From assembly GCA_910589415.1 (NCBI GenBank), contig OU342633.1:52322404-52386403 (forward strand): a DNA stretch of 64,000 nucleotides, written 5' to 3'. Origin of the DNA: Malachius bipustulatus. Its lineage: Eukaryota > Arthropoda > Insecta > Coleoptera > Melyridae. Shown in pieces: positions 1 through 8,999 of this stretch (within the stretch, counting starts at the first letter, position 1; each line of letters begins with the position of its first letter). Below the pieces are notes generated by a model that saw only the letters and a program-made list of their open reading frames with translations, was not told the DNA's origin and searched no databases. The translations under genes and the position numbers were made by a program.

Positions 1-899
1 CAAATGAATACTTTCTTTTACTATAGGTATATGTTCTCCACCCCTGTACTTATAGGTGCCATAGTGAAACTGTTAGATACCCAGATGTAAATAATGACCT
101 AGCTTTTAAATCATAATTTTTGTATTTTTGGATAGGACAGACGCAGTGTGTGTTAGCCAAAATGACGAACCACCATATAGGTTATGAGCCAAAAAGACGA
201 ATGTCAAAACTCAAAAGGCGGTTTATTGACAAAGCTGTTTTGACAGAGTAAACCTTCTTGTGTTGTGTTTGTGCAGGTGCAGTTGAATTTTAACTAAATT
301 AAAGGTTAATAATAAAATAACAACTGTACTGAAATATGATATTTTTATACTTGATAGGTTTCAATGGTATTTTTTTTAGATGATTAGTTTATTATTAACC
401 CTCAAGCTAGTTATTATTATTCTTACAGATAGGGGCATACCTCCACAGAAACAGACATTTAAAAAATTCTTGATATGGCTTATGGGAGGAACACCCATAA
501 CAATAAATCAATTTATCTCAATTCTGTTGACTGCTGGTCTGTTGGCAATGGAATGGAATGGTAAATCCAAATTATATTCCAACATTTCCAACTACCTAAA
601 TAAATAATAAATGCACAGATTACATTACAAAACAGCAGCTCTCAGCAGGTGGTGTATAACATAACACATAATAACAGCACAGCAGTAAAGCACAGCACAG
701 AGCCACAGAATAATAATAAAACAAGCACAAGCAGAACTGCAGAATGCAAACTTCAATAAAAAAAAAACGAGTTCGCGCATCTACTCGGCGCATTGAGATC
801 CGCCATCATGTTTATTATAGGGAGCAACCCAACTTATTAGCGGCAGCGGCGAAGCGCAACGGACTAACGGATTCAGTTTCAGTACTTTCAGTTACGCTC
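1..899. other. Left-edge AT-rich sequence without a convincing gene
   Basis: No recognisable protein or RNA gene. An open stretch at 380-607 (plus) gives a 75-residue hydrophobic peptide with no family resemblance, and I do not call it. Positions 640-780 are rich in ACAGCA/ATAATAA simple sequence. A GC-richer patch at about 835-900 (AGCGGCAGCGGCGAAGCGC) resembles a similar AGCGGCAGCGG patch near 4470 and may be a shared repeat fragment. Confidence 0.4.
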
Positions 900-956
900 G
901 CCACAGAATAGAATAATAATAATTATTCTATTCTGTGGCTTAGCTTAAACCACAGA
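899..956. repeat. Near-perfect inverted repeat (CCACAGAATAG ends)
   Basis: Two arms reading GCCACAGAATAGAATAAT face each other at about 900-940 and form an almost perfect hairpin. A third CCACAGAATAG copy follows at about 946-956. The shape is that of collapsed MITE ends. No target duplication was identified. Confidence 0.5.
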
Positions 957-1147
957 ATAGGATTGTATCTTATTCTGAGCTCAAACTTAAGACGGCTTTA
1001 CATTTACGAGTGACTCGTATACGAGTTAGACAATCGTATACGATTTCGTATGTGTAAACAGTAGCTCGTAGGTCGTATACGTGTTAGTTTCAAAGTTGAG
1101 AGGGATCCGAGTAGTGGTACGAGTGAAATGTTTTTTTATAATTTAAA

Positions 1148-1426
1148 ATGGCGGCAAATAAACTGTCTACGGATGATCTTGATCAATTCATTGATCTTTA
1201 TTACGGTATGACCTGTTTATGGGATGTCAGATTAAAAGAACATAAAGACCTAAGTGCTAGGAACAAAGCATACGCAACAATAGCGGATATTTTAAATTTG
1301 CCAGTAGAAGCTGTGAAGAAAAAAAATAATTTTTCTTCAATTCCTACAACACCTCTTAACTGCAGGGATAAAAAGGGGGTCCCGGCTGCTTCACAGCAGT
1401 CGTTAAGTTATGTCAGAAGCCCTTGA
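1148..1426 (+). pseudogene. MADF-domain protein, truncated (Harbinger accessory gene)
   Basis: The first ~60 residues match the MADF/Myb-SANT-like fold: an F/L-I-D-L-Y start, the hallmark CLWDVRLKEHKDL, then an aligned R-N-K-A-Y and a V-E-A-V-K-K-K end. MADF proteins bind DNA and, in PIF/Harbinger elements, act as the second protein needed with the transposase. After about residue 60 the reading departs from the family and reaches a stop at 1426, so the C-terminal part is lost. It lies entirely within the 990-1722 element, so it is transposon-derived and not a host regulator. The start ATG is 124 bp inside the right edge of the left inverted repeat. Confidence 0.75.
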
Positions 1427-1471
1427 GGCTACTTGAAAACTTCTGACACTTGGGCTTTACCACAGATATAC

Positions 1472-1617
1472 GATATTTATTTATTTTTATTTAACTGCAG
1501 GGAATTTTTAACCCAAACTATCCTTTTTCTATTAACATCTTCACGTTTTTCTTTTCCCTTCATCAATAACACCAAAATACCTAGCATAGCAACTCGCTTT
1601 CTTTTATTCGGCGCCAT
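1472..1617 (-). pseudogene. Possible N-terminal remnant of Harbinger transposase
   Basis: Reading leftward from an ATG at 1617 gives about 41 residues of a basic peptide (start MAPNKRKR, later GKEKREDVNRKR and a WV pair), then a short tail to a stop. This is the position and polarity expected for the start of the transposase gene in a two-gene Harbinger element, convergent with the MADF gene. The DDE catalytic domain is absent. The assignment rests on position and composition more than on a conserved motif. Confidence 0.45.
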
Positions 1618-1769
1618 GTTCGAACGGCTTTATCGCATACGATCCCGAATAGCAATATAAATAGAACTCGTACGCCTATACGAGTGTTCGTATACGAGTC
1701 ACTCGTAAGTGTAAAGCCGTCTTTAGAGACAGCAAATACACTAGAATACATACAGCTTCCACTGAAAAT

Positions 1770-1822
1770 TAGGGAACCTGTATTACCGCTTACTAAGCGT
1801 TAGTGTCGGTAATGCAGGTTCC
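1770..1822. mobile_element. hAT-like MITE, joined ends (TAGGGAACCTG family)
   Basis: Reads TAGGGAACCTGTATTACCG, then AAGCGTTAGTGTCGGTAATG and CAGGTTCC: the two termini of a repeat family also seen at 12519-12734, 22010-23229 and 38534-38585, with almost nothing between them. The last bases of the right end (CTA) are missing here and no target duplication is recognisable. Confidence 0.6.
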
Positions 1823-2700
1823 AGAAAGATTTACTGGAATTTGCAGCTTCTTGAATGAAATTAATTTTGAACTAAACTACGATCAAAGATTCTTAAATTA
1901 TAGCGGTACAGAGTTTTAAACTTGACAGTGTCATAAATTAATAATTTAAAACTATCGTTACTATGGTAATGTTGAAAACATGGCACCTTATAATAATTCC
2001 ATTGTTATCACTGAATCGTATTATTTTACTCATTTCTTCTTAATCCGTGGTTCAATATGGCAAGGGGAGAATGAAAAGTTTAATACATTACACGCTACGA
2101 AAGCTCTTTCAGGTGCTCGGAGTTTTAAATACCCGAGGCGAAGTACACCTCACACCTAAAAGTGAACTTTCGTAGCTTGTAATGTAAATAACTATTTACT
2201 CCCTTCCCTTTAAGAAGAGTTAATTACTAATTAAAATTACAAGATCATTTAATATATTCGCCATATTTTCAAAATATGCAATCTAAAATCAGTAATTATC
2301 TGAAAATTATTAATTTACGTTTGACTTTGTGCAACCGGCCCTTAAATCTATTCTATATATCCCATTTCAGACGTTTTTGGATTCAAGTTGGCTGTGATAT
2401 TTTTTCTTCAAGTTGGATACCCTGGACAGTCGATTTGAGCTAAAAAAGTTCAAATGACTTCCCACTTTACTCATATGCCATTAGGATTAATTTCTTACCT
2501 AATAAAAATATGTTTGACGTTTGAAAACAATAATTCAATAATATACGATTGTTGTTATTTTTTAGTAAAAAATATTTAATTATTAGACGTTCAGTAACTT
2601 CATTCAAAAAGTTCTGTCAGATTTTCAGCATCTTATTTCATTCCTTTTAAAATTGAAAAGAACTTAAATCTCCTTTGAATACTACATTATTATATTATAA
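1823..2700. other. Noncoding; foldback repeat at about 2080-2190
   Basis: AT-rich without a credible coding region. At about 2085-2185 the sequence TTACACGCTACGAAAGCTC is answered by its near reverse complement GAACTTTCGTAGCTTGTAATG, a roughly 100-bp hairpin similar in design to the one at about 5255-5370. This suggests a small foldback element. Confidence 0.45.
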
Positions 2701-2712
2701 TGCCAAAAGTAA

Positions 2713-3231
2713 TTGAAATGTGTGGCACAGTGTCTACCGAAAACCAACACAAAGAGATCGTTATTTATACAAGAACTCCAATCAACACCCAGCCCAAAAA
2801 CGAGCTCTGTAATACAAACCCCGGTGAATCGTGCTTCCCGAATTTGTGAGACTCAGTCCTACCTCGAAGAAGATGAGCTCTACACCATATGCATGAATGC
2901 TTTGCTTCAGGATGACCACGCCGTGTGCTACGAAAAGACGAAAATTTTGTCTACTACGTCACACTATTGCATCCATGCATATACTGTTTTATAACAAATT
3001 GAAATCCAGAAAATATAAAGGTGGAGTAACCAATAACCATACCTAAATTAAACCGATTGGATTCAGAAAATTTATAGTTCTACCCAAATATAATTTTTAT
3101 TCATATATTTTAGGCAGCCTCAGTATCGAACGACAATGACGAGATAAGAATTTGTCATAACTCATCCTCAACCGAGTTAGCAAGACTTTCCTCAACTAGC
3201 AAAAAAATCCTCCAACTCCCTACAATAAATT
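2713..3231 (+). CDS. Possible 3' exons of an unknown gene
   Basis: I do not recognise a family. An open frame at 2713-2994 (93 residues, polar, Ser/Thr-rich, acidic motif YLEEDELYT) is followed by TTTTAG at 3109-3114 and a second open stretch (3115-3231, Ser-rich, ending in TGA). An AATAAA lies about 100 bp downstream near 3326. These could be the last exons of a plus-strand gene, but no good GT donor ends the first stretch in a compatible place and there is no visible promoter or start exon. Codon composition is less AT-biased than the flanks, which is the main reason to list it. Confidence 0.22.
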
Positions 3232-3393
3232 GAAAATGAAGAAGAACTTATTGGCAACCTACAAAGATCATGAGGCTCATTCCATCTGCTTTCTTCAAAA
3301 TTTGAATTAAATTAGTTGATAAAGGAATAAAGTGTAAAAAAATGTAAATGTGATTGAGTTTTTTATTATATTATTATTAAATAACTTTTATTT

Positions 3394-3625
3394 TGAGCGC
3401 GGCGGTTTAGGTCACTGACTATAATTATTGAGGCGTTGACGCTGCCACCGTCTGGGTTCAAATCCCAGCTCGGCATGGTTATTTCTCGGTAATTTAACTT
3501 ATGTATTTATAAATTTAAAATTTGTGTCTGGCCAAATTAGCTAGTTCTGAGAGCCAAATTACTAGATTGGAATGACTAGGTCTTATCTACACGGTTAAGA
3601 CCAATTAATGCTCCCTCTTAGAAAA
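3394..3625 (+). mobile_element. tRNA-derived SINE
   Basis: Contains a pol III A-box-like GCGGTTTAGG and a B-box GGGTTCAAATCCC spaced as in a tRNA, but no foldable full tRNA. It is followed by a tRNA-unrelated body and a tail reading GTCTTATCTACACGGTTAAG then ATGCTCCCTCTT. The same tail occurs on the minus strand at about 17780-17830 and on the plus strand at about 25800-25886, which supports a SINE family dispersed in this window. Confidence 0.65.
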
Positions 3626-3639
3626 AACCTTTGATATTG

Positions 3640-4930
3640 GAAAATTGAAGTAAGTTGAAAAAATTTGTTGAAATAGCCTTTTATAAATTTCCAGGGCATA
3701 ATCTTTATCTTCGAATCTAAACCAACTCAATAAAATTTGAGAGTAAAATCAAGAAGTATCGCGAGCAAAAAAATCCGAAATAATATTATGTAGATTTTTA
3801 TAAATAATGTTGTAACCGCTAGCCTTTAAATTACTTCTCTGGATAACATTTCTTAATTTTCTAGTTGAATATTTCTTGTTCAATAACTATAAAAGCATTG
3901 TAGAAGTGTATAGAACTGTAGAAGTGTAGAAATATAGCTTACCTTATGAATCTTATTTTAACCGTTAAACAAGAAATTTTAATGACAATGAACATAACTT
4001 GTATTTTTATCTTTTATTACTAAACTTAAAACAAACAATAAATTATGATAATTTTTATATTTCGTATTTTTTTGGATAAAAATTAAAGTTTTGAAATACA
4101 GAAAACATATTTAAAGGAATCGTTAATAATTTCACATATAGTTGAAAAAAATCGATCAAGAAATAAATCCTCCTTGTCTGATTTTACACAAAAATAAATA
4201 TTTCCCCGAATATTAGTATAAGTACCTACTTTAGATAATATATTCCTGTTTTGGCAACGCAGCGTAGGTGAAATTTAAAACAAAGTCAAATTTGATTAGA
4301 AACATCCATAACCTTAAAAAATTTAGCTTGTCAAAGGTAGTTCAAAACTCAGCTTTTGGAAAGGTACCAACATAATTCGAATTTTCCATAGCCAACTCTG
4401 AATTCAAAAACGTCTGAAATGGGATATACGTGTCTATACTGTGCACTGTGACTGTGCCATAACCACAAACCATAGCGGCAGCGGAGAGCTGCACGTATTA
4501 TATTATAATTATTCAAAAACATAAAAGACAAGAGACAAGACATAATTAATTAGCCTACTCTAGTATGGCATGTGGCATGGCATTTGTTATTTGTTTGGAT
4601 TTAAAAAGAAGCCCAGCTTTCGCCGGGCAAAGAAAAATTAGTCAAAGACTCATTTATATTGCCCCCCTCCACGGAAATCTTTAGTAAAAGGCGAAAGATT
4701 TATTCGTCTATGAAGGGAGACCAGAGTACAGATGTACCGGCGTCAGAGGTTCTTATTCTGATCATTTACCCGGTTCCCAGTGACTTGTAATATTTTTTCA
4801 CATCGATTTATTACCATTAATACTCACACTTTCGCACTAAAATTGAACAAAAAAATAGAAATTTCATCTAATGATCGATATGTGGAAGAATAATGCCCTA
4901 AAAAGCATCCTTAACGATAAAAAACAATTA
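3640..4930. other. AT-rich noncoding stretch
   Basis: No gene supported. About 4615-4800 is GC-richer and contains a short hairpin (GCCCAGCTTTCGCCGGGC). The phrase ACCCGGTTCCCAGTGACTTG near 4770 has a partial echo at about 25510 (ACCCGGTTTCAAGTGACTTG), suggesting a dispersed repeat. Confidence 0.4.
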
Positions 4931-4939
4931 AATAGTTTT

Positions 4940-5170
4940 AATTTTAATTGAAATCGACGGTACATCTGCTGAATCGAGCGTGGCGCCACCTATTCTCCGC
5001 AAGATGTAGCTTCTTCTAAGAGTGTAAAGTTGAAGGTGAATTTCTCAGCTTTGAGGTGGAAATCTTTACTAGACTATCTTCAATATTATCCATGTTGCCA
5101 AATTTGGTTTTCTCTTCCTAATGAAGTCTTATAAAATCCGTAGTTCTAATATAATAAATATAGTAATATA
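4940..5170 (+). repeat. Direct repeat, left copy
   Basis: About 230 bp beginning TTTTAATTGAAATCGACGGT is repeated at about 6338-6565 with roughly 90% identity, including GTGGCGCCACCTATT and AGCTTTGAGGTGGAAATC. The two copies flank the foldback element at 5173-6322. Confidence 0.75.
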
Positions 5171-5172
5171 GG

Positions 5173-6322
5173 TATACAGGGTGGTCCAGATTTTATCTGC
5201 GAAAATGCACATGGCAATTCCTCAACTAATTTAAAACATAATAATAGTTATTTATTATACAAGAGAAAAAAGTGATAGATTTTAGCTCGAGATGTGATTC
5301 GTCCCCGACGCGTTTAGCGGAGGGGACAAACACATCGAGAGCTAAAATCGCACTTTTTTCTCGTGTGTAATATACAATTTTTTTCTGCGAGAAGAAATAT
5401 CAGTGTTAGAATGTCGAAAAACGTATAACTGAAAATTATGTCGGAAGAATAATTGCCATTTGGATAATAAGGTAACTTTCCTTTACGTATATTTGATATA
5501 AATTTAATGATATCTGAGTGTTAATAGTAGCTATACCTAAGCCGCCATTTCGGGGAAATAAGTACTCATTTATTTCCCTGCTAATTCATTTATTTCCCCG
5601 ATAAGATGCAGCTCATATAATGAGGCATTTTTCTACCTGTCAACGGGGAAAAAAGGTCAAACTTATAGCCCGTCACAGAAAAAAACATTTTTATAAACAT
5701 AGGTCCTCAGAGCTTTAGTTTTCGAGATACAGAGGGTGTTAAAGTTTTTAAAAATTCCAGTTTTTTGAGAATATATAAAAAATTGTTGATTGGAATTATT
5801 TGAAAGTTCTCAAAATTACAATTATGCTAAATGGGTTCTACAGTCTACCATTCATAATAATTTTATTATTTAATCCAGTGGCGGATTTAGATAATATGTC
5901 GTTACACTTTTTTTTTAATAATTTCTCCGCCACTGAATAAAATACAGTTTTGATTATTTTAATAGATTTCTTATTCAATTTAGACAAAAAACTGTCTTGT
6001 ATTCAGTAGCGGAGAAATTATTAAAAAAAAGTGTAACGACATATCTAATTCTCCGCCACTGGATTAAATAATAAATTACTATGAATGGTAGACTGTAGAA
6101 CCCATTTAGCATAACTGTAATTTGGAGAACTTTCAAATTATTCCAATCAGCAATTTTTTATATATTCTCAAAAAACTGGAATTTTAAAAAACCTTAACAC
6201 CCTGTATCTCGAAAACTAAACCTCTGAGTACCTATGTTTATAAAAAATGTTTTATTATGTTTTAAATTAGTTGAGGAATTGCCATGTGCATTTTCGCAGG
6301 TAAAATCTGGACCAGCCTGTAT
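5173..6322. mobile_element. Foldback MITE with long inverted repeats
   Basis: Ends TATACAGGGTGGTCCAGATT and its reverse complement at about 6300-6322. The arms then continue inward as inverted copies: 5683-5940 pairs with about 6000-6250, meeting at a GTGGCGGA/TCCGCCAC pair around an AT-rich loop near 5950. The left arm carries about 440 bp (5245-5683) absent from the right arm. That insert contains its own hairpin (AGAAAAAAGTGATAGATTTT against a CGCACTTTTTTCTC arm, 5257-5370). The TA-rich ends would fit a Tc1/mariner-type TA duplication, but the palindromic TATA edge prevents certainty. Confidence 0.7.
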
Positions 6323-6337
6323 AATAAATAGTGATAA

Positions 6338-6565
6338 TTTTAATTGAAATCGACGGTACAGCTGTTGCATCGAGCGTGGCGCCACCTATTTTCCGCAAGA
6401 TGAAGCTTCTTCTAAGAGTGTAAAGTTGAAGGTGAATTTCTCAGCTTTGAGGTGGAAATCTTTACTATTATAGGCGATCTTCAATATCCATGTTGCCAAA
6501 TTTGTTTTTTTTCCTAATCAAGTCTTTTAAAATCCCTAGTTCTATATAATTTTTTATAATAAAAT
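6338..6565 (+). repeat. Direct repeat, right copy
   Basis: Second copy of the 4940-5170 sequence, same orientation, diverged by scattered substitutions and small indels. It grades into an ATAATAAATAA simple repeat at 6550-6610. Confidence 0.75.
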
Positions 6566-6905
6566 AATAAATAAATAATAATAATAAATAATAATAAATA
6601 AAATAATGCAAAGAATAGGGAAATAAAAAGTACCTACTTAAATAAATATATCATAAACTGTTCCAATGTAAATCATATTGCTGTTGCTTTATTGTAAAAG
6701 CTTTTCCCTGGAATTTATCTCAGCGAGACAGAAAAAATAAATCTCACCATGTATTAAAAAATGCTTTATTTTCTTACAAATCAAAGTACAAAAATACAAA
6801 CACTAACAAATAATAACAACCTATTTACAATAATAATAATAATAACTTAATAATCGCAATTAATAAATACCACAAACACAATAATACAAACTGAAGCAAA
6901 AAAAA
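6566..6905 (-). other. AT-rich spacer and 3' untranslated region of the sug-like gene
   Basis: Simple ATAATAAATA sequence at 6566-6610, then AT-rich DNA. On the minus strand an AATAAA lies at 6780-6775, about 125 bp after the sug-like stop codon at 6906. It is the best candidate polyadenylation signal. Confidence 0.55.
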
Positions 6906-8999
6906 TCATACAACACGTTTACTCTGCACACTTAAATCTAGAGGCACCTCCACGTCCATCAATTCTTGCTTCATATACGCCCCCACGTAACCGTTCCACC
7001 GAACCCCCTCCAAATCCCCCGGCCGTTTCGGATTAATCAGCGCCCCCAGTTCCATTATACGTCCGTGTGGCCCCATGATACAGGAATCTGAGAGCCTCTC
7101 TTCCATTTGCAGACCGACTGGTGCTGCCGGTAGCACTTCCGGAAGTCTGTTCTCTGCGAGAGCGTGCTTGTAAGTCTTGACGTGCTTTCTGAGACTGCTG
7201 GGGTCCGTGTACCGCTTCGAACAACCTGGTATCTGCAATCAAAATTAAAATATTGAATTAATTATTTTCTTGGCGCTAACTATATGTAAAATCTAAATAA
7301 GCGCTAAAAGTTACACCCACCTTGCAAGCGTAAGGTTTGTCGACCTGGTGCGTCCTGGTATGCTTGAAGCGGTCGCTGGAGTTGGAGTAGGCCTTCCCGC
7401 ATCCGAGAACGGGGCACACGTAGGGCTTCTCGCCGCTGTGCGAGCGCAGGTGAATCTTCAAGTTTTCGGCCCGCGAAAACGACTTGGAGCAGAGGGAGCA
7501 CCGGTGGGGTTTCTCGTTGGTGTGGGTGCGCACATGCACCAGCATCTTGTACCTCGCGTTGAAGCCCTTACTGTTCCGGGAGCAGCCCTCCCATTTGCAG
7601 TAGAATAGTCCTCCGGGTCCCTGGGCCGAGTGGGTTTTGGCGACGTGTCCGGCGAGGGAGTCGAGGGAGTCGCAGCGGGTGCCGCAGCCCTGCCAGCGGC
7701 AGACGGTTTCGCTTTGTTTCTGTTTGATGGGTCGCGAGGAGACTTCCACGCTCGATACGGAGCCTTCGCTGTCGCTCTGTAGTTAAAAATATTTAATTAG
7801 TATGCTTTATAATCTTTATAAATCAATTTAACATGTTTATTTAAATTTGGCGCAAGAATGTTATAAATTTTGAAGTTCCGCAGCTGTCATTTGTCAATAA
7901 TTTCGTTTTTTCACATTCTAAAGTTGGAAAGGAGCTCAGTAAGTTGGCACCCCTTAAGTGGAAATTTTTGTGAAATTTAGACGGCATTCGTTTGTTCACG
8001 TTGTCGAAATTTTCGTTTGTGCACCTTCAAAAAAATCGATTTTTAAATTTTACTAACTTTTTTTTTTGAAGGGTGGACAAACGAAATTTTTTGTTGGACA
8101 AACGTGGACAAACGAATGCCGTCTAAATTTTACAAAAATTCACACTTAGGGGTGACTAAAAAAGACCTCTGGCTCTCCCCACTAAGAGTTAAATAACTTT
8201 CTTGAAGTTTTCATTTTAATTTTAAATACGAAAAATTACTAGTCCGCAAAATTTCTGAATCTGTCATTTTATATTTTTAGTGTTTGTCAGTTGTCACCTG
8301 TCAGTTTTGTCACCTGTCAGCTGTCACTTTTCATTATTTCTATATTAGAATATAAAACATCTAGAAGGCCTGTAATGATATTACAGATACAAAGAGAATA
8401 TCGAATATAATAAAAAACTTTATGTTACTTAAGAAAATTATTCAAATTTACCTGATAAAGTCAATAAGTTAACTGTTATTGTAATATCCGTCAATCGTTT
8501 CTTAAATATCATCTATACGAAATGAATTTGATGCCGCGTTCAGTTATGTGCGTTCAGCAACTCACATAATAATAACTGAAGAGCAATATTATTAAATAGA
8601 AAATTTTCTTATAACAAACGCTCCATGCATGTCATACTCAATGACAGTTAAGACACTTATATGTTAAACTGTTCATAGCTTTTCTATTTTTATTTTTACT
8701 TGTGATTACAAAATTGTAGTTGATGAAAACCATTTTTTGCTGAAGGTACTCACTTGACTGCTATAGGAACACGACACATTTAAATCCTCCTTGGCATCCT
8801 TATTCAAGTAATCGTCCATTGTGTGGAAAAAGAGGAAGCTGTCTTTCTTATCCAAGACTCCCTCCGGGGGCCTCAGTGGAGCTTCCTTGGGGCTGTAGTA
8901 GTTGTAGTAATCGAAGTCGTAGTAGTAACGCAAGGGCTGCCCTTCCACCATGCTGCGATCATATGGGAGCATTTTTACAAATTTCTTAATTATCCTCAC
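6906..8999 (-). CDS. sug: GLIS2-like zinc-finger transcription factor (sugarbabe orthologue)
   Basis: Nuclear C2H2 transcription factor of the Gli-similar family; in Drosophila the GLIS2-like member is sugarbabe, a sugar-responsive regulator. Exons (minus): 8999-8754, 7776-7321, 7232-6906, all joined in phase 0 with GT-AG ends, giving about 342 residues. Five tandem fingers span roughly residues 95-250. Finger 2 contains the GLIS hallmark F-N-A-R-Y-K-M-L, followed by HTNEKPHRC, SNSSDRFKHTRTH and KRYTDPSSLRKHVK, the last continuing across the exon 2/3 junction. The N-terminus is Tyr-rich (YYYDFDYYNYYS). The C-terminus contains PLDLS, the consensus CtBP co-repressor docking motif. Start: the Met at 8999 is the most upstream in frame, with further Mets at residues 9 and 17, so the true start is uncertain and a 5' noncoding exon may exist. 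Choice of sug over the related lmd rests on the GLIS2-like finger sequence. Confidence 0.88.
7946..8156. mobile_element. Small foldback MITE in sug intron 1
   Basis: Two arms of about 60 bp, ACCCCTTAAGTGGAAATTTT with TTTAGACGGCATTCGTTTGT on the left and their near reverse complement at 8095-8153, surround a short AT-rich loop. It lies inside the 977-bp first intron of the sug-like gene. No coding capacity. No clear target duplication was found. Confidence 0.7.
8157..8753 (-). other. Remainder of sug intron 1
   Basis: AT-rich intron sequence with several GTCATTTGTCAGTTGTC-like runs near 8270-8330 (CTGTCA repeats). No coding or RNA gene visible. Confidence 0.5.

Larger units (their letters stand above)
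990..1722. mobile_element. Nonautonomous PIF/Harbinger element
   Basis: Seen: terminal inverted repeats beginning AGACGGCTTTACAYTTACGA (about 35 bp, one mismatch) at 990-1024 and 1688-1722, flanked on both sides by TTA (987-989 and 1723-1725). A 3-bp TTA duplication is the hallmark of the PIF/Harbinger superfamily. Inside, the left half (plus) encodes the start of a MADF-domain protein and the right half (minus) a short basic open frame starting with a Met. Autonomous Harbinger elements carry two such genes (an accessory MYB/MADF protein and a DDE transposase). Inference: this 733-bp copy is an internal-deletion derivative that kept both gene starts and lost the middle, including the catalytic domain. 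Confidence 0.85.

Noticed and set aside
380..607. 75-residue hydrophobic plus-strand open frame
   Set aside because: No domain, no splice partner and no conserved pattern; could be chance in AT-rich DNA.
7348..7608. 86-residue plus-strand open frame
   Set aside because: It is the complement of the sug-like zinc-finger exon, whose coding strand is certain.
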